DNA from: Cryobacterium levicorallinum
Lineage (GTDB): Bacteria > Actinomycetota > Actinomycetes > Actinomycetales > Microbacteriaceae
NCBI RefSeq assembly: GCF_004402405.1
Contig: NZ_SOFE01000006.1
Coordinates: 1-64,000 of the forward strand
Direction of reading: 5' to 3'
Length of the DNA: 64,000 bases
Of this stretch, positions 1 to 7,701 are shown in pieces. Both the position numbers and the translations under genes were made by a program. The notes under the pieces were generated by a model, which saw only the letters and a list, made by a program, of their open reading frames with translations, searched no databases and had not been told where the DNA came from. Every line of letters begins with the position of its first letter. Positions within the stretch are counted from its first letter, which is position 1.

Positions 1-183
1 AACGCCGTTCTCATCTGCAACGCCGCGCATGCCAGCATCGAAACATCCGGATGGAACATCGACATGCGACACGGACGCCCCTGGGTCCGCGGACCCCTCA
101 TCTTCGACCCCACCCAAACCTGGCGCCCCGCCGGCCAAAACCGCGCCGCCACCCCAGCCGAGAAACCCCACTGGGAAAAGTAA
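1..183 (+). pseudogene. 3' end of a DUF222/HNH endonuclease-family gene (cut by window edge)
   Basis: Frame 1 is open from the left edge to TAA at 181-183 and gives 60 residues. They include ICNAAHASIETSGWNIDMRH, then GRPW and FDPTQTWRP. This order (CxxHH-like finger, GW-x-I/M-x-R, GRPW, PTQ) is the usual C-terminus of actinobacterial DUF222 proteins that end in an HNH nuclease domain. These multi-copy genes are of uncertain role and are often degraded. The normal second HNH histidine pair reads AAHA here, so the nuclease site may be damaged. Whether the gene is intact upstream cannot be seen. A second DUF222 fragment lies near 18,115. Confidence 0.6.
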
Positions 184-267
184 GCCTACCGCTGATCGAG
201 ATTCCTGACGTGGGTCTCGATCACTCGTTCTTCGCGCCTCGACAGAGGCATCCGCTTTCTACAAAGG

Positions 268-1253
268 TCAGTGGCGGAGCGAGATGCCGTGCCCGATGCG
301 ACGAAACAGCAAGGCCGCGATGATCGCACCGTCCAAGAAGAACCCTGCACCCCACCAGTCAGCCACGGCATAGCCGTCAACAGCAGCCTGGGCGGCAACC
401 GCGGCCGTTGCGGGCAGGTGATCGGCGACGTAGTTGGTGGCCGCAGTGGCGGCGAGGGTATTAGGCAACGCCGTTCCGAGGGAACCGCCGATCTGCTGGC
501 TGGTGTTGACCATCGCCGAGGCGACCCCCGCGAATTGGCCGTCGACGCCGAGCGTCGCGGTCTGCATGGAGGCGGGCATGATCGTTCCCATCGCAAGCCC
601 GATGATCATCAGCGGCGGCAGCACATCGACCGCGTAGACGCTGTTCAAATCGAGGTGTGTGAGATACACCATGCCGATCGCGCCGCGGGCCATGCCGATC
701 GGCACCAGTACCTTGGGCCCGAATCGAGGCACGAAAATGTTCGTCGACAGCTGCGCGGCCAGCACGAGCATGGCGATCATCGGCAGGAACGACAGACCGG
801 TCTGCATCGGCGAATACTGCAGTGAGGTCTGCAGAAAGTAGGTCACGAACAGGAAGACGCCGAATATACCCGCACCAGAGATGAGAATCGAAATGTAGGC
901 GGCCGCGCGGTTGCGTTCCAGCACGATGGCCATTGGCAGAAGAGGATGCGCCGCCTTGCGTTGCCGAAGCACGAACGCGACCAGCAGAATCCCGGCCACC
1001 ACAAGCGTGCCCCAGGTCAGGATGAAGTCCCACCGTCGGTCTCCGCATTGGAGAATCCGTAGACCAGACCGAATAGGCCTCCGGAGACCAGCAGGGTTCC
1101 GGGAATATCGAGCTTCGGTCGCGGGCCCGTGCGCGTGACGTGGCTGACGAAGACCGCCGCGCCGACAATAGCGACCACGGTGATGACGACGTTGATGTAG
1201 AAGTTCCAACGCCAGTCGTCCTGCTGCCCGCCGTCGGCCTGGGCAGCCAGCAT
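268..1253 (-). pseudogene. DHA2-family MFS drug exporter remnant, 5'-truncated and frameshifted
   Basis: Two minus-strand frames join into one protein. The upstream part (1017-1253) has WRWNFYINVVITVVAIVGAA and ends in LFGLVYGFSNAET. The downstream part (268 to about 1030) continues with WDFILTWGTLVVAG and about seven hydrophobic helices typical of EmrB/QacA exporters, including the late PLMIIGLAMGT helix. The frame changes near 1,030, so at least one indel is needed. About 160 residues (the first four to five helices) are missing, because similarity begins at the WRW-F-x-N motif that normally sits mid-protein. The right-hand neighbour begins 30 bp beyond the truncation. A non-functional efflux gene is the simplest reading. 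Confidence 0.75.
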
Positions 1254-1282
1254 CTTCAGGGTTGACGGCGTAGTGTCGACGG

Positions 1283-2143
1283 GTGCGACGTACTGACCAG
1301 ACCCAGGAGCTCGAGACCGACGAGTGGCGGGGCCGCGAGCAGGTTCACGAGGAACGCGCCGACGCCTTCACTCGCGGCCGCCGAGAGCGCGCGGCAACCG
1401 GCCAGACACATCCGGTCGACGATTTTCTGTTCACGTACTATCCATTTCGCCCGGGCCTGCTGCGCCGCTGGCATCCCGGCGCCGGCGTGCTGCTCCAGGG
1501 CGCGGCCGATCTGCCCCGCGCAACGTGGAAGTGGTACCGCAGCACGGGCAGCGCCAGCCAGGTGGATGCCGCCGCCTTCTCCGCAAAAAATGAGCGCGTC
1601 ATCCGCTTCATCGGAACACTCCTCACCGCGACCCGGCAGCGGCCAGCCCACTTCGGCTGTTTCGGACTGCACGAGTGGGCGATGGTCTACCGCCAGGGTG
1701 AGCACCGGCACGTCGCGCCGCTGCGCCTCAGCCAGAGCGACACCGACGCCGTCGTCGACGGCAACCGCGTGGCCTGCAGCCACTTCGACGCGTTTCGGTT
1801 CTTCACCCCGGCGGCCCTGCCACTTAATCAGCTGCAACCGTCGCGGGAGAACCAGCCGGTGCTGGAGCAGCCGGGCTGCCTGCACGCCGGCATGGACATC
1901 TACAAGTGGGTGATCAAGCTCGGCCCCCTGGTTCCCGGCGAGGTCCTGCTGGACGCCTTCGAGCTTGCGCGCGACATCCGCCAGCTCGACATGGAGGCCT
2001 CCCCCTACGACCTGAGCGCCTGGGGCTATGAGCCGGTAGCGGTCGAAACTGCCGCGGGCAAGGCCGAGTACGTGCGCCGGCAGCGCAGCTTCACCGAGCG
2101 CAGCAACCTGCTGCGCGACCGCGTGGTCGACCTACTCGGCTGA
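1283..2143 (+). CDS. Actinobacterial protein of the family annotated 3-methyladenine DNA glycosylase
   Basis: This 286-residue protein contains HPVDDFLFTYYPFRPGLLRR followed by WHPGAG. That block is the hallmark of a conserved actinobacterial family usually labelled 3-methyladenine DNA glycosylase. I see no clear helix-hairpin-helix or classical AlkA/Tag motif, so the biochemical label is inherited and weak. Later conserved-looking blocks are HFGCFGLHEWAMVYR, HFDAFRFFTP and MDIYKWVIKLGPLVP. The start used is GTG at 1283. The first 15 or so residues are not family-like and abut the truncated exporter, so the true start may differ. It reads away from its neighbour and appears to be single-gene. 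It is intact, unlike the genes around it. Confidence 0.7.
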   Translation: MRRTDQTQELETDEWRGREQVHEERADAFTRGRRERAATGQTHPVDDFLFTYYPFRPGLLRRWHPGAGVLLQGAADLPRATWKWYRSTGSASQVDAAAFSAKNERVIRFIGTLLTATRQRPAHFGCFGLHEWAMVYRQGEHRHVAPLRLSQSDTDAVVDGNRVACSHFDAFRFFTPAALPLNQLQPSRENQPVLEQPGCLHAGMDIYKWVIKLGPLVPGEVLLDAFELARDIRQLDMEASPYDLSAWGYEPVAVETAAGKAEYVRRQRSFTERSNLLRDRVVDLLG

Positions 2144-2173
2144 CGCCGCCGCTGCTCCTCGGATGAGATCTGA

Positions 2174-2892
2174 TTATCGCGCCTGATCGGGCATCGGCGG
2201 ATGACACCGCAGCAGCGTCAGCTCACCGGTTATGGTGAGCTCACCGATGTTGTGCGGCGTGAGAATCGTGAGCCCCGGCGCGAGAACGGCGTGGGACCCG
2301 TTCGCCGCGGTGAGCTGCCCGCTCCCCGAGAGGATCACGAGAATGCTGACGCCTGCCTCCAGCACGGTCTCCCCGCTACCGACCTGTATTCCGCACGAAA
2401 GTAGGATCCGGCCTGCGGCACCAGGGTGTGCGCGCCGGTGCCAGCGTGCACGAGGAGCGTTTCGAGCTCCGCCAACGACCACCCCTGACGGTCGGTCGCC
2501 TCCAAAGCTTTCTCGACGCCAATCCCGAGCTGACCGTGCCGCGGCCCATCGAACGCAAAGCCTTTCCACTCCAGCAGCACGGACATGTCTTCGGGCTCCT
2601 GCACCTCAACGATAAAGACACCGGCACCGAACTGTGTATGGTGGTCACGGCCCAACCAACCGACCGGGTCACCGAGAACAGCGTCGCGGAGTCGTTCCCC
2701 GGTTGGAAGCTCGGTCAGCCCAATGTCCTTTTCACCGAAAATCGTCGTGGTCGATGCAACCCAATCTTCGGGAACATGATCGATGCTTCCTTCCTCGTGC
2801 CGGAAGGCGCGAATTTTTGGCCCACCGGCGTAGAACCGGTTCGCTGGCTGGTTGCTCGGCAGGAGCACCGGTCGCTCAGGTGCCGCCGTCAT
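2174..2892 (-). pseudogene. Class I mannose-6-phosphate isomerase remnant (internal deletion plus frameshift)
   Basis: The N-terminal frame (from 2892) starts MTAAPERPVLLPSNQPANRF with FYAGG and EDWVAS, as in actinobacterial class I phosphomannose isomerases. At GWLGRDHHTQFGAGVFIVEV the sequence jumps from the N-terminal region straight to the second half, so the segment with the zinc-binding histidines (the HVHPD/HAHPD region) is absent. After SYFRAEY near 2,410 the frame shifts, and the C-terminal cupin (VGSGETVLEAGVSILVILSG to 2174) continues in another frame. It would have converted mannose-6-P and fructose-6-P. The start overlaps the stop of the adjacent alcohol dehydrogenase remnant by 4 bp (ATGA), which suggests a former sugar or polyol operon. 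Confidence 0.7.
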
Positions 2893-3635
2893 CGCGCGGT
2901 CGGGTTGGGGGTCACGATGGATTTCAGAACACCCGGTTGTGTCGTCGAACGTAGGGCGGCGTCAACCTGGTCGAGGTCGAAATGGCCGGTGACGAGGGAA
3001 TCCAGATCAACGAGGCCTCGACTCACCAAGTCGATGGCCGTCGGCCAGGTGTTGGCGTACCGAAAGATGCCCGTGACGATGAGTTCACGGTTCTGGATGA
3101 CGGAAATCGGCAGGGCAATTTCCCCCGCGCCCATTCTGACGAGCACGACGATTCCCCCGGCGCGAACGGCTCGCAGGCCCGATTGTACGGCGCTCGCTGC
3201 ACCCGAGGCATCCACAAATACGTCCACCGCGAGTCCAAGCGTCGCGATGTCTTCGACAAGTGGATCGATTGCTCGGGTCGCACCAACGAGCAGCGCTTGC
3301 GCTCGGCGTGCGGGGCTCACATCCGAGATGATGATCTCGCTGGTCCCATAGGCACGAGCGACCTGCGCGGTGATGATGCGGATCGGACCGGCACCGGTGA
3401 TGAGAACACGGGTACCGATGGTTATGCGGCCCTTTTGGGCGGTGGCGATCGCTACCGACAGGGGCTCGAGAATGGACACACGTTGACCCACCCGTTCCGG
3501 GTCGATGGCTCGCCCGACGGCAACAATTCGACCGCCCGATTCGTGTCCGAGGACGAGGGGCTCATCAACGATCCAGTCGCCAAGACGACCATCATGCCAG
3601 AAATGAACGTCGGATCCGCAGACGCCGACCGCGCC
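2889..3635 (-). pseudogene. Zinc-dependent sorbitol/xylitol-type alcohol dehydrogenase remnant
   Basis: The open frame matches medium-chain polyol dehydrogenases from VCGSDVHFWHDGRLGDW through the catalytic-zinc GHE (LVLGHESGG), then the Rossmann fold (LITGAGPIRIITAQVARAYG) to the C-terminus. The N-terminal 30 or so residues are missing. Between GQRVSI and LEPLSVAI about 70 residues are absent, including the four cysteines of the structural zinc lobe. The Rossmann glycine motif reads GAGPIR where GAGPIG is usual. Two deletions make it non-functional. Sequence beyond about 3,635 on this strand is antisense to the GntR fragment. Confidence 0.72.
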
Positions 3636-4013
3636 ACCGAACGGATGCCCCCCGCTGCGATCGCGCGTCTGCACGGCCATCTGGAGAAAATGCGACTGTC
3701 CGCATCCGACCTCTCGGCGTTCGTCGAGGCTGATCTCCAGTTTCATCTGGAACTGGCGCAGAGCACCGACAACACGGCACTTCTGGATCTGCTGCAGAAC
3801 ATCCGCTCGCTCCTGCGTGTCTGGTCGGACCGGTCTGTTCAAGACAACGAGCACGCAAGATTGGCCATTGTGGAACACACCGCCGTCTATGAGACTATCG
3901 CCGCGGGTGATTCCGAAGCGGCCGCCACCGCAATGGTGACGCATATGCGTACCGCAGGTGCTCGCCTGGCTGGACCGACCGAACCGCCTGCCACCGGGCC
4001 ACTTGGGAGTTGA
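3636..4013 (+). pseudogene. GntR-family regulator remnant (FCD ligand-binding domain only)
   Basis: The frame ending at 4013 reads as an FCD domain: DLSAFVEADLQFHLELAQST, NTALLDLLQNIRSLL, EHTAVYETIAAGD and AATAMVTHMR. The metal-binding D...H and H...H positions of FCD domains (D-x-x-F-H, E-H, H-M) are visible. The winged-helix DNA-binding half is gone. The frame runs upstream only as antisense of the dehydrogenase remnant. Its 5' break coincides with the 5' break of that divergent gene, so one deletion could have removed both 5' ends and the shared promoter. It probably once regulated the polyol/mannose genes (inference from position). Confidence 0.65.
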
Positions 4014-4175
4014 GCCACCGCAGGTGCTGCCATCCTGCCTGCTGCCGCTTCCGACACTTCCTCTCTTTCAGAGTGCGGCTGCCAGCGTCTTCTCAGGTTT
4101 TGCCGCGACGGCGAGTGGATGCCGCTCGTCGCGGCGATCTGCGGTCGCAACATGAGTGTGCCGTACGGTTCACGG

Positions 4176-4215
4176 CCCCCGTTGTGGGGGAGTCAACCAA
4201 ACCCGGATCGCCGGG
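4176..4215 (+). promoter_or_regulatory. Possible structured 5' leader of the secreted-protein gene
   Basis: Two short GC hairpins lie about 70-110 bp before the start at 4283: CCCCC-GTTGT-GGGGG (4176-4190) and CCCGG-ATCG-CCGGG (4202-4215), joined by AGTCAACCAAA. Structured leaders, including c-di-AMP riboswitches, often precede cell-wall or secreted-protein genes in actinobacteria. I cannot match this one to a family with any confidence. The rest of 4014-4282 shows no convincing gene. Confidence 0.25.
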
Positions 4216-4282
4216 GCTCCGGACCATCTGTGCGGCCCGAAAACAACTCGAGGCTGGAACAGAACAACGATTAGGAGCTCTC

Positions 4283-4831
4283 ATGAACACGATCACGAAG
4301 CACACGAACGTTCGCAAGATCACGGCGCTGGGAATCACCGGCGCCGCGGCATCCGCTCTCATCATCGGTGGTTTCGTCGCTCCCGCGCAGGCCTTCACCG
4401 GCGACAGCACGAGCACCACGACGAGCACGAGCACCGACAACTCCTCCGAACAGAACCGCCTGGACATCATCGGTGGCCTGTTCAACCTCTCCGGCAACGA
4501 GGCAACGGGCAACGGTGTGCTCGGCAACGACACCTCCGTCGGCGGCGTCGGCAACGGTGGCACCTTGAACGGTGGCGTCGTCAACGGCCCGCTCATTGAC
4601 GACTCGCTCACGAACGACATCGGCGATGTCGCCTCGGGCAACGAGGTCGGCAATGACGCATCCGTCGGGAACGGCACCGACGTGGTAGCACCGATCGAGG
4701 CTCCGGTCGACGCCGGTAACGGCACCGACATCGATGGCGTTGATGGCGGCGACATCGACAGCGGTGACATCGACGGCTCGGTCGACTCGATCGTCAACGA
4801 CGTTCTCGGCGATCTCGGACTCGGCCGCTAA
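4283..4831 (+). CDS. Secreted Gly/Asn/Asp-rich low-complexity protein
   Basis: The start is ATG 4283 with AGGAG 7 bp upstream. The 182-residue product begins with a Sec signal peptide: a basic n-region with K and R, then ALGITGAAASALIIGGFVA, and a likely AxA cleavage site in APAQAF near residue 37. The mature part starts with a Ser/Thr run (about residues 40-54) and continues with repeated Gly-Asn and Asp-Gly units (GNG, GNE, GND, VDGGDIDSGDIDGS). It is strongly acidic and has no Cys and no enzyme motif. The Asp-Gly repeats could bind calcium, which is inference. A hairpin terminator follows directly, so it is a single-gene transcript. No family was recognised. Confidence 0.8.
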   Translation: MNTITKHTNVRKITALGITGAAASALIIGGFVAPAQAFTGDSTSTTTSTSTDNSSEQNRLDIIGGLFNLSGNEATGNGVLGNDTSVGGVGNGGTLNGGVVNGPLIDDSLTNDIGDVASGNEVGNDASVGNGTDVVAPIEAPVDAGNGTDIDGVDGGDIDSGDIDGSVDSIVNDVLGDLGLGR

Positions 4832-4845
4832 CCAAACCGCTTAGC

Positions 4846-4885
4846 AGCCAGGGCGTCTCCCCTTCGGGAGGCGCCCTTCCTGGCT
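4846..4885. terminator. Bidirectional hairpin terminator
   Basis: AGCCAGG...CCTGGCT outer arms (4846-4852 and 4879-4885) enclose GCGTCTCC/GGAGGCGC around a CCTTCG-type loop. It sits between the stops of two convergent genes and is followed by TTTC on the plus strand. Confidence 0.75.
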
Positions 4886-4886
4886 T

Positions 4887-5288
4887 TCAGTCGCGCGGGT
4901 ACGACTCGATGATCTCGCGCATGCGCGGCAGCCCGAACTGGTCGGCGATGGCGACGCCACTGTGTGTGCCGAGGCGAGGGTCGGCATCCGCTTCCAGGAG
5001 CAATCGCAGAATCGCCTCATTGTTGCGAAAGACCGCGCACGAGATGGCGGTTTGGCCCATCGCATTAATTGCGGATGCGTCCGCCCCGCGGCGAAGCAGG
5101 TCAGCGACGGTCTCGGGGTGCTGCTGATAGGCCGCGACGATCAACAGCGTGTCTCCGCGCGGGTTGACCATATTGATGGGCACCCCGGCGTCGAGCATTT
5201 CACCCAGCGGACCGGTCAGGCCGTCGCGGGCGAGGTCGAAAACGCCCTCGATGACCTGCGGGCTGGGCCCGGATGTGTTCTCGTTCAC
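4887..5288 (-). CDS. Ankyrin-repeat protein
   Basis: The chosen start is GTG 5288 (VNENTSGPSPQV), with GGGAG about 7 bp upstream; an in-frame ATG at 5324 is the alternative. The 133-residue product carries three to four ankyrin units: GDTLLIVAAYQQHPETVADL followed by LRRGAD, then GQTAISCAVFRNNEAILRLL followed by LEADADP, then a last partial unit. No signal peptide or enzyme domain is seen, so it should be a soluble protein-binding module. The partner is unknown. It lies head-to-tail with a phosphoribosyltransferase remnant and converges on the secreted-protein gene across a shared terminator. Confidence 0.75.
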   Translation of the reverse strand: MNENTSGPSPQVIEGVFDLARDGLTGPLGEMLDAGVPINMVNPRGDTLLIVAAYQQHPETVADLLRRGADASAINAMGQTAISCAVFRNNEAILRLLLEADADPRLGTHSGVAIADQFGLPRMREIIESYPRD

Positions 5289-5304
5289 TGAGTGCTCCCG
5301 CTCG

Positions 5305-5799
5305 CTAAAATGTGTCTCCAGCATAACCGGGGGCTGCCACCACCACCCGGAAAGCGCCGAGCCGTCGAGCCACCTGACAGGCGACTCGCGCGGTGGCACC
5401 CGTTGCGATGCCGTCATCCACGATGATCACCACCCGACCCTGGAGCGCGACCCGCTCCCGACCGCCACGAAACAGGGTTTCCCTGGCTTCGAGTTGTGCC
5501 CGTTCCCGCTGTTCGACCGTGCTCAGGGCTGCCGCCCTCACGCCAACCTACAGGAGGACGTCGTCGTTGAGCACCCGCACACCGTCCTCGCCGATGGCGC
5601 CCATGGCCACCTCAGGATCCATCGGGGCGCCGAGCTTGCGCACCACGATGACGTCCAACGGAGCGTGCAGCGCCCCCGCCACTTCGAACGCCACTGGCAC
5701 TCCCCCGCGCGGCAAGCCGACGACGACGGGGTCGCTGGGTCGCAGGTACTCGAGCCGGGCGGCCAGCTGGCGCCCGGCATCCGCTCGATCGGTGAACAC
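5305..5799 (-). pseudogene. Phosphoribosyltransferase-family remnant with in-frame stop and missing C-terminus
   Basis: The frame from 5799 gives [20 protein letters not shown] and IVVRKLGAP, the usual N-terminal half of the stand-alone phosphoribosyltransferase family. A TAG at 5548-5550 interrupts it right after RVLNDDVLL. The same frame then continues with the PRPP loop VVIIVDDGIATGATARVA and stops at 5305, soon after VVVAAPGYAGDTF. The last 50 or so residues normal for this family are absent. Because the frame is unchanged across the TAG, the stop is a point mutation or a readthrough case, but the missing C-terminus argues for a pseudogene. It lies 6 bp downstream of the cupin gene. Confidence 0.75.
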
Positions 5800-5805
5800 G
5801 CTGGG

Positions 5806-6180
5806 TCAGCTCGTTGGCACGCCAAACACCCCGGCGCACTCAAACTCGATGCCAATGAACGGCTCGTCACCGACTACCCGCGCGTTGTGTCCCGACGGGA
5901 TCGGATAGGCGTCACCGGCCGTGATGGTGGCCGTGGTGCCGTCATCGAGCACGGTCTCGAGCGTTCCCGAAATGGCATAGCCGACGTGGACCAGCTGGCA
6001 GGAATCGGTGTGCACCACGGGTTGGATGCACTCGGACCAACTCCAGCCAGGCTGCATCGTCATGCGGCCGATCGTATACGGCCTGAAGTGGTTCACTCCC
6101 AGAACGGTCTTCTCCGGCGCGCGCCGTTCGTCCGGGGTATCGAACGACTTGATTTGCAGCGCATTCATGGTCATAGACAT
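5806..6180 (-). CDS. Small cupin-domain protein
   Basis: A 124-residue single-domain beta-barrel. The cupin motifs appear as PGWSWSECIQPVVHTDSCQL (about residues 44-63) and GDAYPIPSGHNARVVGDEPF (about 88-107). Usual metal ligands are only partly present (H57 and H98-like positions, and E in SWSE), so metal binding is uncertain. The start MSMTMNALQ offers two close ATGs. Such small cupins bind sugars or phenolics or tune stress responses; the substrate here is unknown. It is oriented with the phosphoribosyltransferase remnant downstream. The 165 bp upstream (6181-6345) hold no clear gene. Confidence 0.75.
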   Translation of the reverse strand: MSMTMNALQIKSFDTPDERRAPEKTVLGVNHFRPYTIGRMTMQPGWSWSECIQPVVHTDSCQLVHVGYAISGTLETVLDDGTTATITAGDAYPIPSGHNARVVGDEPFIGIEFECAGVFGVPTS

Positions 6181-6345
6181 GGGCTTGTCCTTGATGCTGG
6201 AGGGCCAGTGGCAGGGCGTTCCGCAGCACGCGACCCACCGGGCGTGGACGGCCTGTTTGTCGCCCAGAATAGTCTTCGCGCACCACTGCGAATAGGGCAG
6301 TCCGAGCGAATCCGGGGAATCGGCGCGCCGGCATCAACGAAACGG

Positions 6346-7530
6346 TTAGTCGCTTTGTCGGACGATGAAACCGGACATGCCGGGCACTGTAAAGGCGACA
6401 TAACCCCGTTCGGGCGTGTAAATGTGCCCACTTCGGATCAGGTCTCGACGGTTGACGGAAAGATCGGTGGTGCGCTTTTTTTGAAGCCTGGTGACGAGTT
6501 CGGCCATGGACGAGGGGGCATCGTCATCGGCTGCCATCGCCGACATAAAGGCACGCTGGGTGGGGGTCGCTCGTCCCCATCTCGATTGGTAGAGCCCCTG
6601 TTCAACCTCAATTCGTGCCGCCTCAATGCCGATTCGGGCATCGTCCAGGCTGATAATGTCTGTTGCCCGAACGGACCACACATGACTTCCGCACGCTTGG
6701 ATGAAATAGGGGTACCCACCGGTGGCTGTCACCGCGGAGTCCAGGGCATCGACATCCCACGCGACTCCGTGAGCGCGTGCGGGGCCAGTGAGCGCGTCCA
6801 TGGTTGCGGCCGTGTCCAGCAGTCCGATCTGTCGGTAATCGTAGAGCCGCTCCGCGTAGCTCGTCGCATCGGCGAGCACCGCGGGGAGGGAAGGTAGCCC
6901 GGCTCCGACAAAGACGACCGGGACGGGAAATACATCCTGCCCGAGGTTGTGCAGGGCAACATTCAGCGCGGCGAGGTCCTCGGTTGATGCTTCTTGAAGT
7001 TCATCGACTGCCAAAAGGAGAACCGAGTTTGCTTCACGGGCGGCCAGTCCGACAGTTTCCAACAGCTCCTGCAGGTCAACGGCCAAATCTCCGCTGTCGG
7101 CAACACCGCGCTCGGGTTCGATGTCGAATGCGAAGGAGTAGGTGCCAGACGGGTCAACCCGCACTTGGAACGAACGCAGAACACTTGCAGCTCTCGACCA
7201 CAGCGCCCGAGCACGGTCTGAAGTCAAGAGGAGACGGCGCAGAGCCAAGTACAGTTCCTTGGCCAATGCGGCGGCCAAGGGTTGACTCCTCGAGGCTTCA
7301 ACCTTAACGAAGATGAGCTTGAGATCGGCCGCATCACGTCCCAGCTGATTGAGCAAAACGGTCTTACCCACTCCGCGGAGCCCGGAGAGAATCCAAGGTC
7401 GTTCCCCCTCGCCGGATTCTCGCGCCTGGTAGAGCCGGGTTCGGAATTCGCTTAGGAGGGCGGCCCGACCAGCAAGTACCGGCGGAAATCTTCCAGCACC
7501 AGGCCTAAAGGGATTCGCAGAAAGATCCAT
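6346..7530 (-). CDS. AAA ATPase (ORC/Cdc6-like, ATP-binding protein)
   Basis: A 394-residue P-loop ATPase. Walker A is GLRGVGKT (residues 50-57) and Walker B is LLLAVDELQEA (about 167-177). A sensor-like FVGAGLPSLPA follows, then a winged-helix-like C-terminus (MAELVTRLQKK to TTDLSVNRRDLIRSGHIY, about 340-380). The layout PF-x-PG...GR at the N-terminus plus a C-terminal winged helix fits the orphan AAA16/ORC-like ATPases scattered in actinobacterial accessory DNA. The substrate is unknown; DNA binding is inferred. It is monocistronic, with an AT-rich promoter directly upstream (separate entries). No Shine-Dalgarno sequence precedes the ATG, so a leaderless mRNA is likely. Confidence 0.8.
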   Translation of the reverse strand: MDLSANPFRPGAGRFPPVLAGRAALLSEFRTRLYQARESGEGERPWILSGLRGVGKTVLLNQLGRDAADLKLIFVKVEASRSQPLAAALAKELYLALRRLLLTSDRARALWSRAASVLRSFQVRVDPSGTYSFAFDIEPERGVADSGDLAVDLQELLETVGLAAREANSVLLLAVDELQEASTEDLAALNVALHNLGQDVFPVPVVFVGAGLPSLPAVLADATSYAERLYDYRQIGLLDTAATMDALTGPARAHGVAWDVDALDSAVTATGGYPYFIQACGSHVWSVRATDIISLDDARIGIEAARIEVEQGLYQSRWGRATPTQRAFMSAMAADDDAPSSMAELVTRLQKKRTTDLSVNRRDLIRSGHIYTPERGYVAFTVPGMSGFIVRQSD

Positions 7531-7600
7531 AACTAAAACAATATATTTTTGAGTAAACGTATTGTTTACTTATCTATATTATTTATTAGAATATGCGTGA
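7531..7600 (-). promoter_or_regulatory. AT-rich promoter of the AAA ATPase gene, probably leaderless
   Basis: About 70 bp of unusually AT-rich DNA in a GC-rich window. Read on the minus strand, a TATATT -10-like box ends 9 bp before the ATG. A weak -35-like TAAACA lies 17 bp farther upstream. There is no ribosome-binding site, which fits leaderless transcription starting at or near the ATG. Confidence 0.5.
7552..7570. promoter_or_regulatory. Inverted-repeat operator AGTAAAC-N5-GTTTACT
   Basis: Perfect 7-bp arms (7552-7558 and 7564-7570) sit around GTATT. The site covers the -35/spacer part of the predicted promoter, so a bound protein should repress. The cognate regulator is unknown; autoregulation by the ATPase (which has a winged-helix-like tail) is possible. 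Confidence 0.55.
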
Positions 7601-7701
7601 CGCGCGGGTACGAGTCTGGATCGATGGGACGTCGGCGAGAACTCACTAGTCCGGGCGGCTCTGGGGAACCAGGGCCGCGGCATCCGTGGTGAAATGGGGG
7701 A

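Noticed and set aside
4145..4282. c-di-AMP (ydaO-type) riboswitch
   Set aside because: The hairpins and the gene type are suggestive, but the conserved core could not be aligned, so it is listed only as a possible structured leader.
5149..6897. A 582-codon open frame on the plus strand
   Set aside because: It is antisense to the ankyrin, phosphoribosyltransferase, cupin and ATPase genes, has no motif, and reflects GC-rich third positions.
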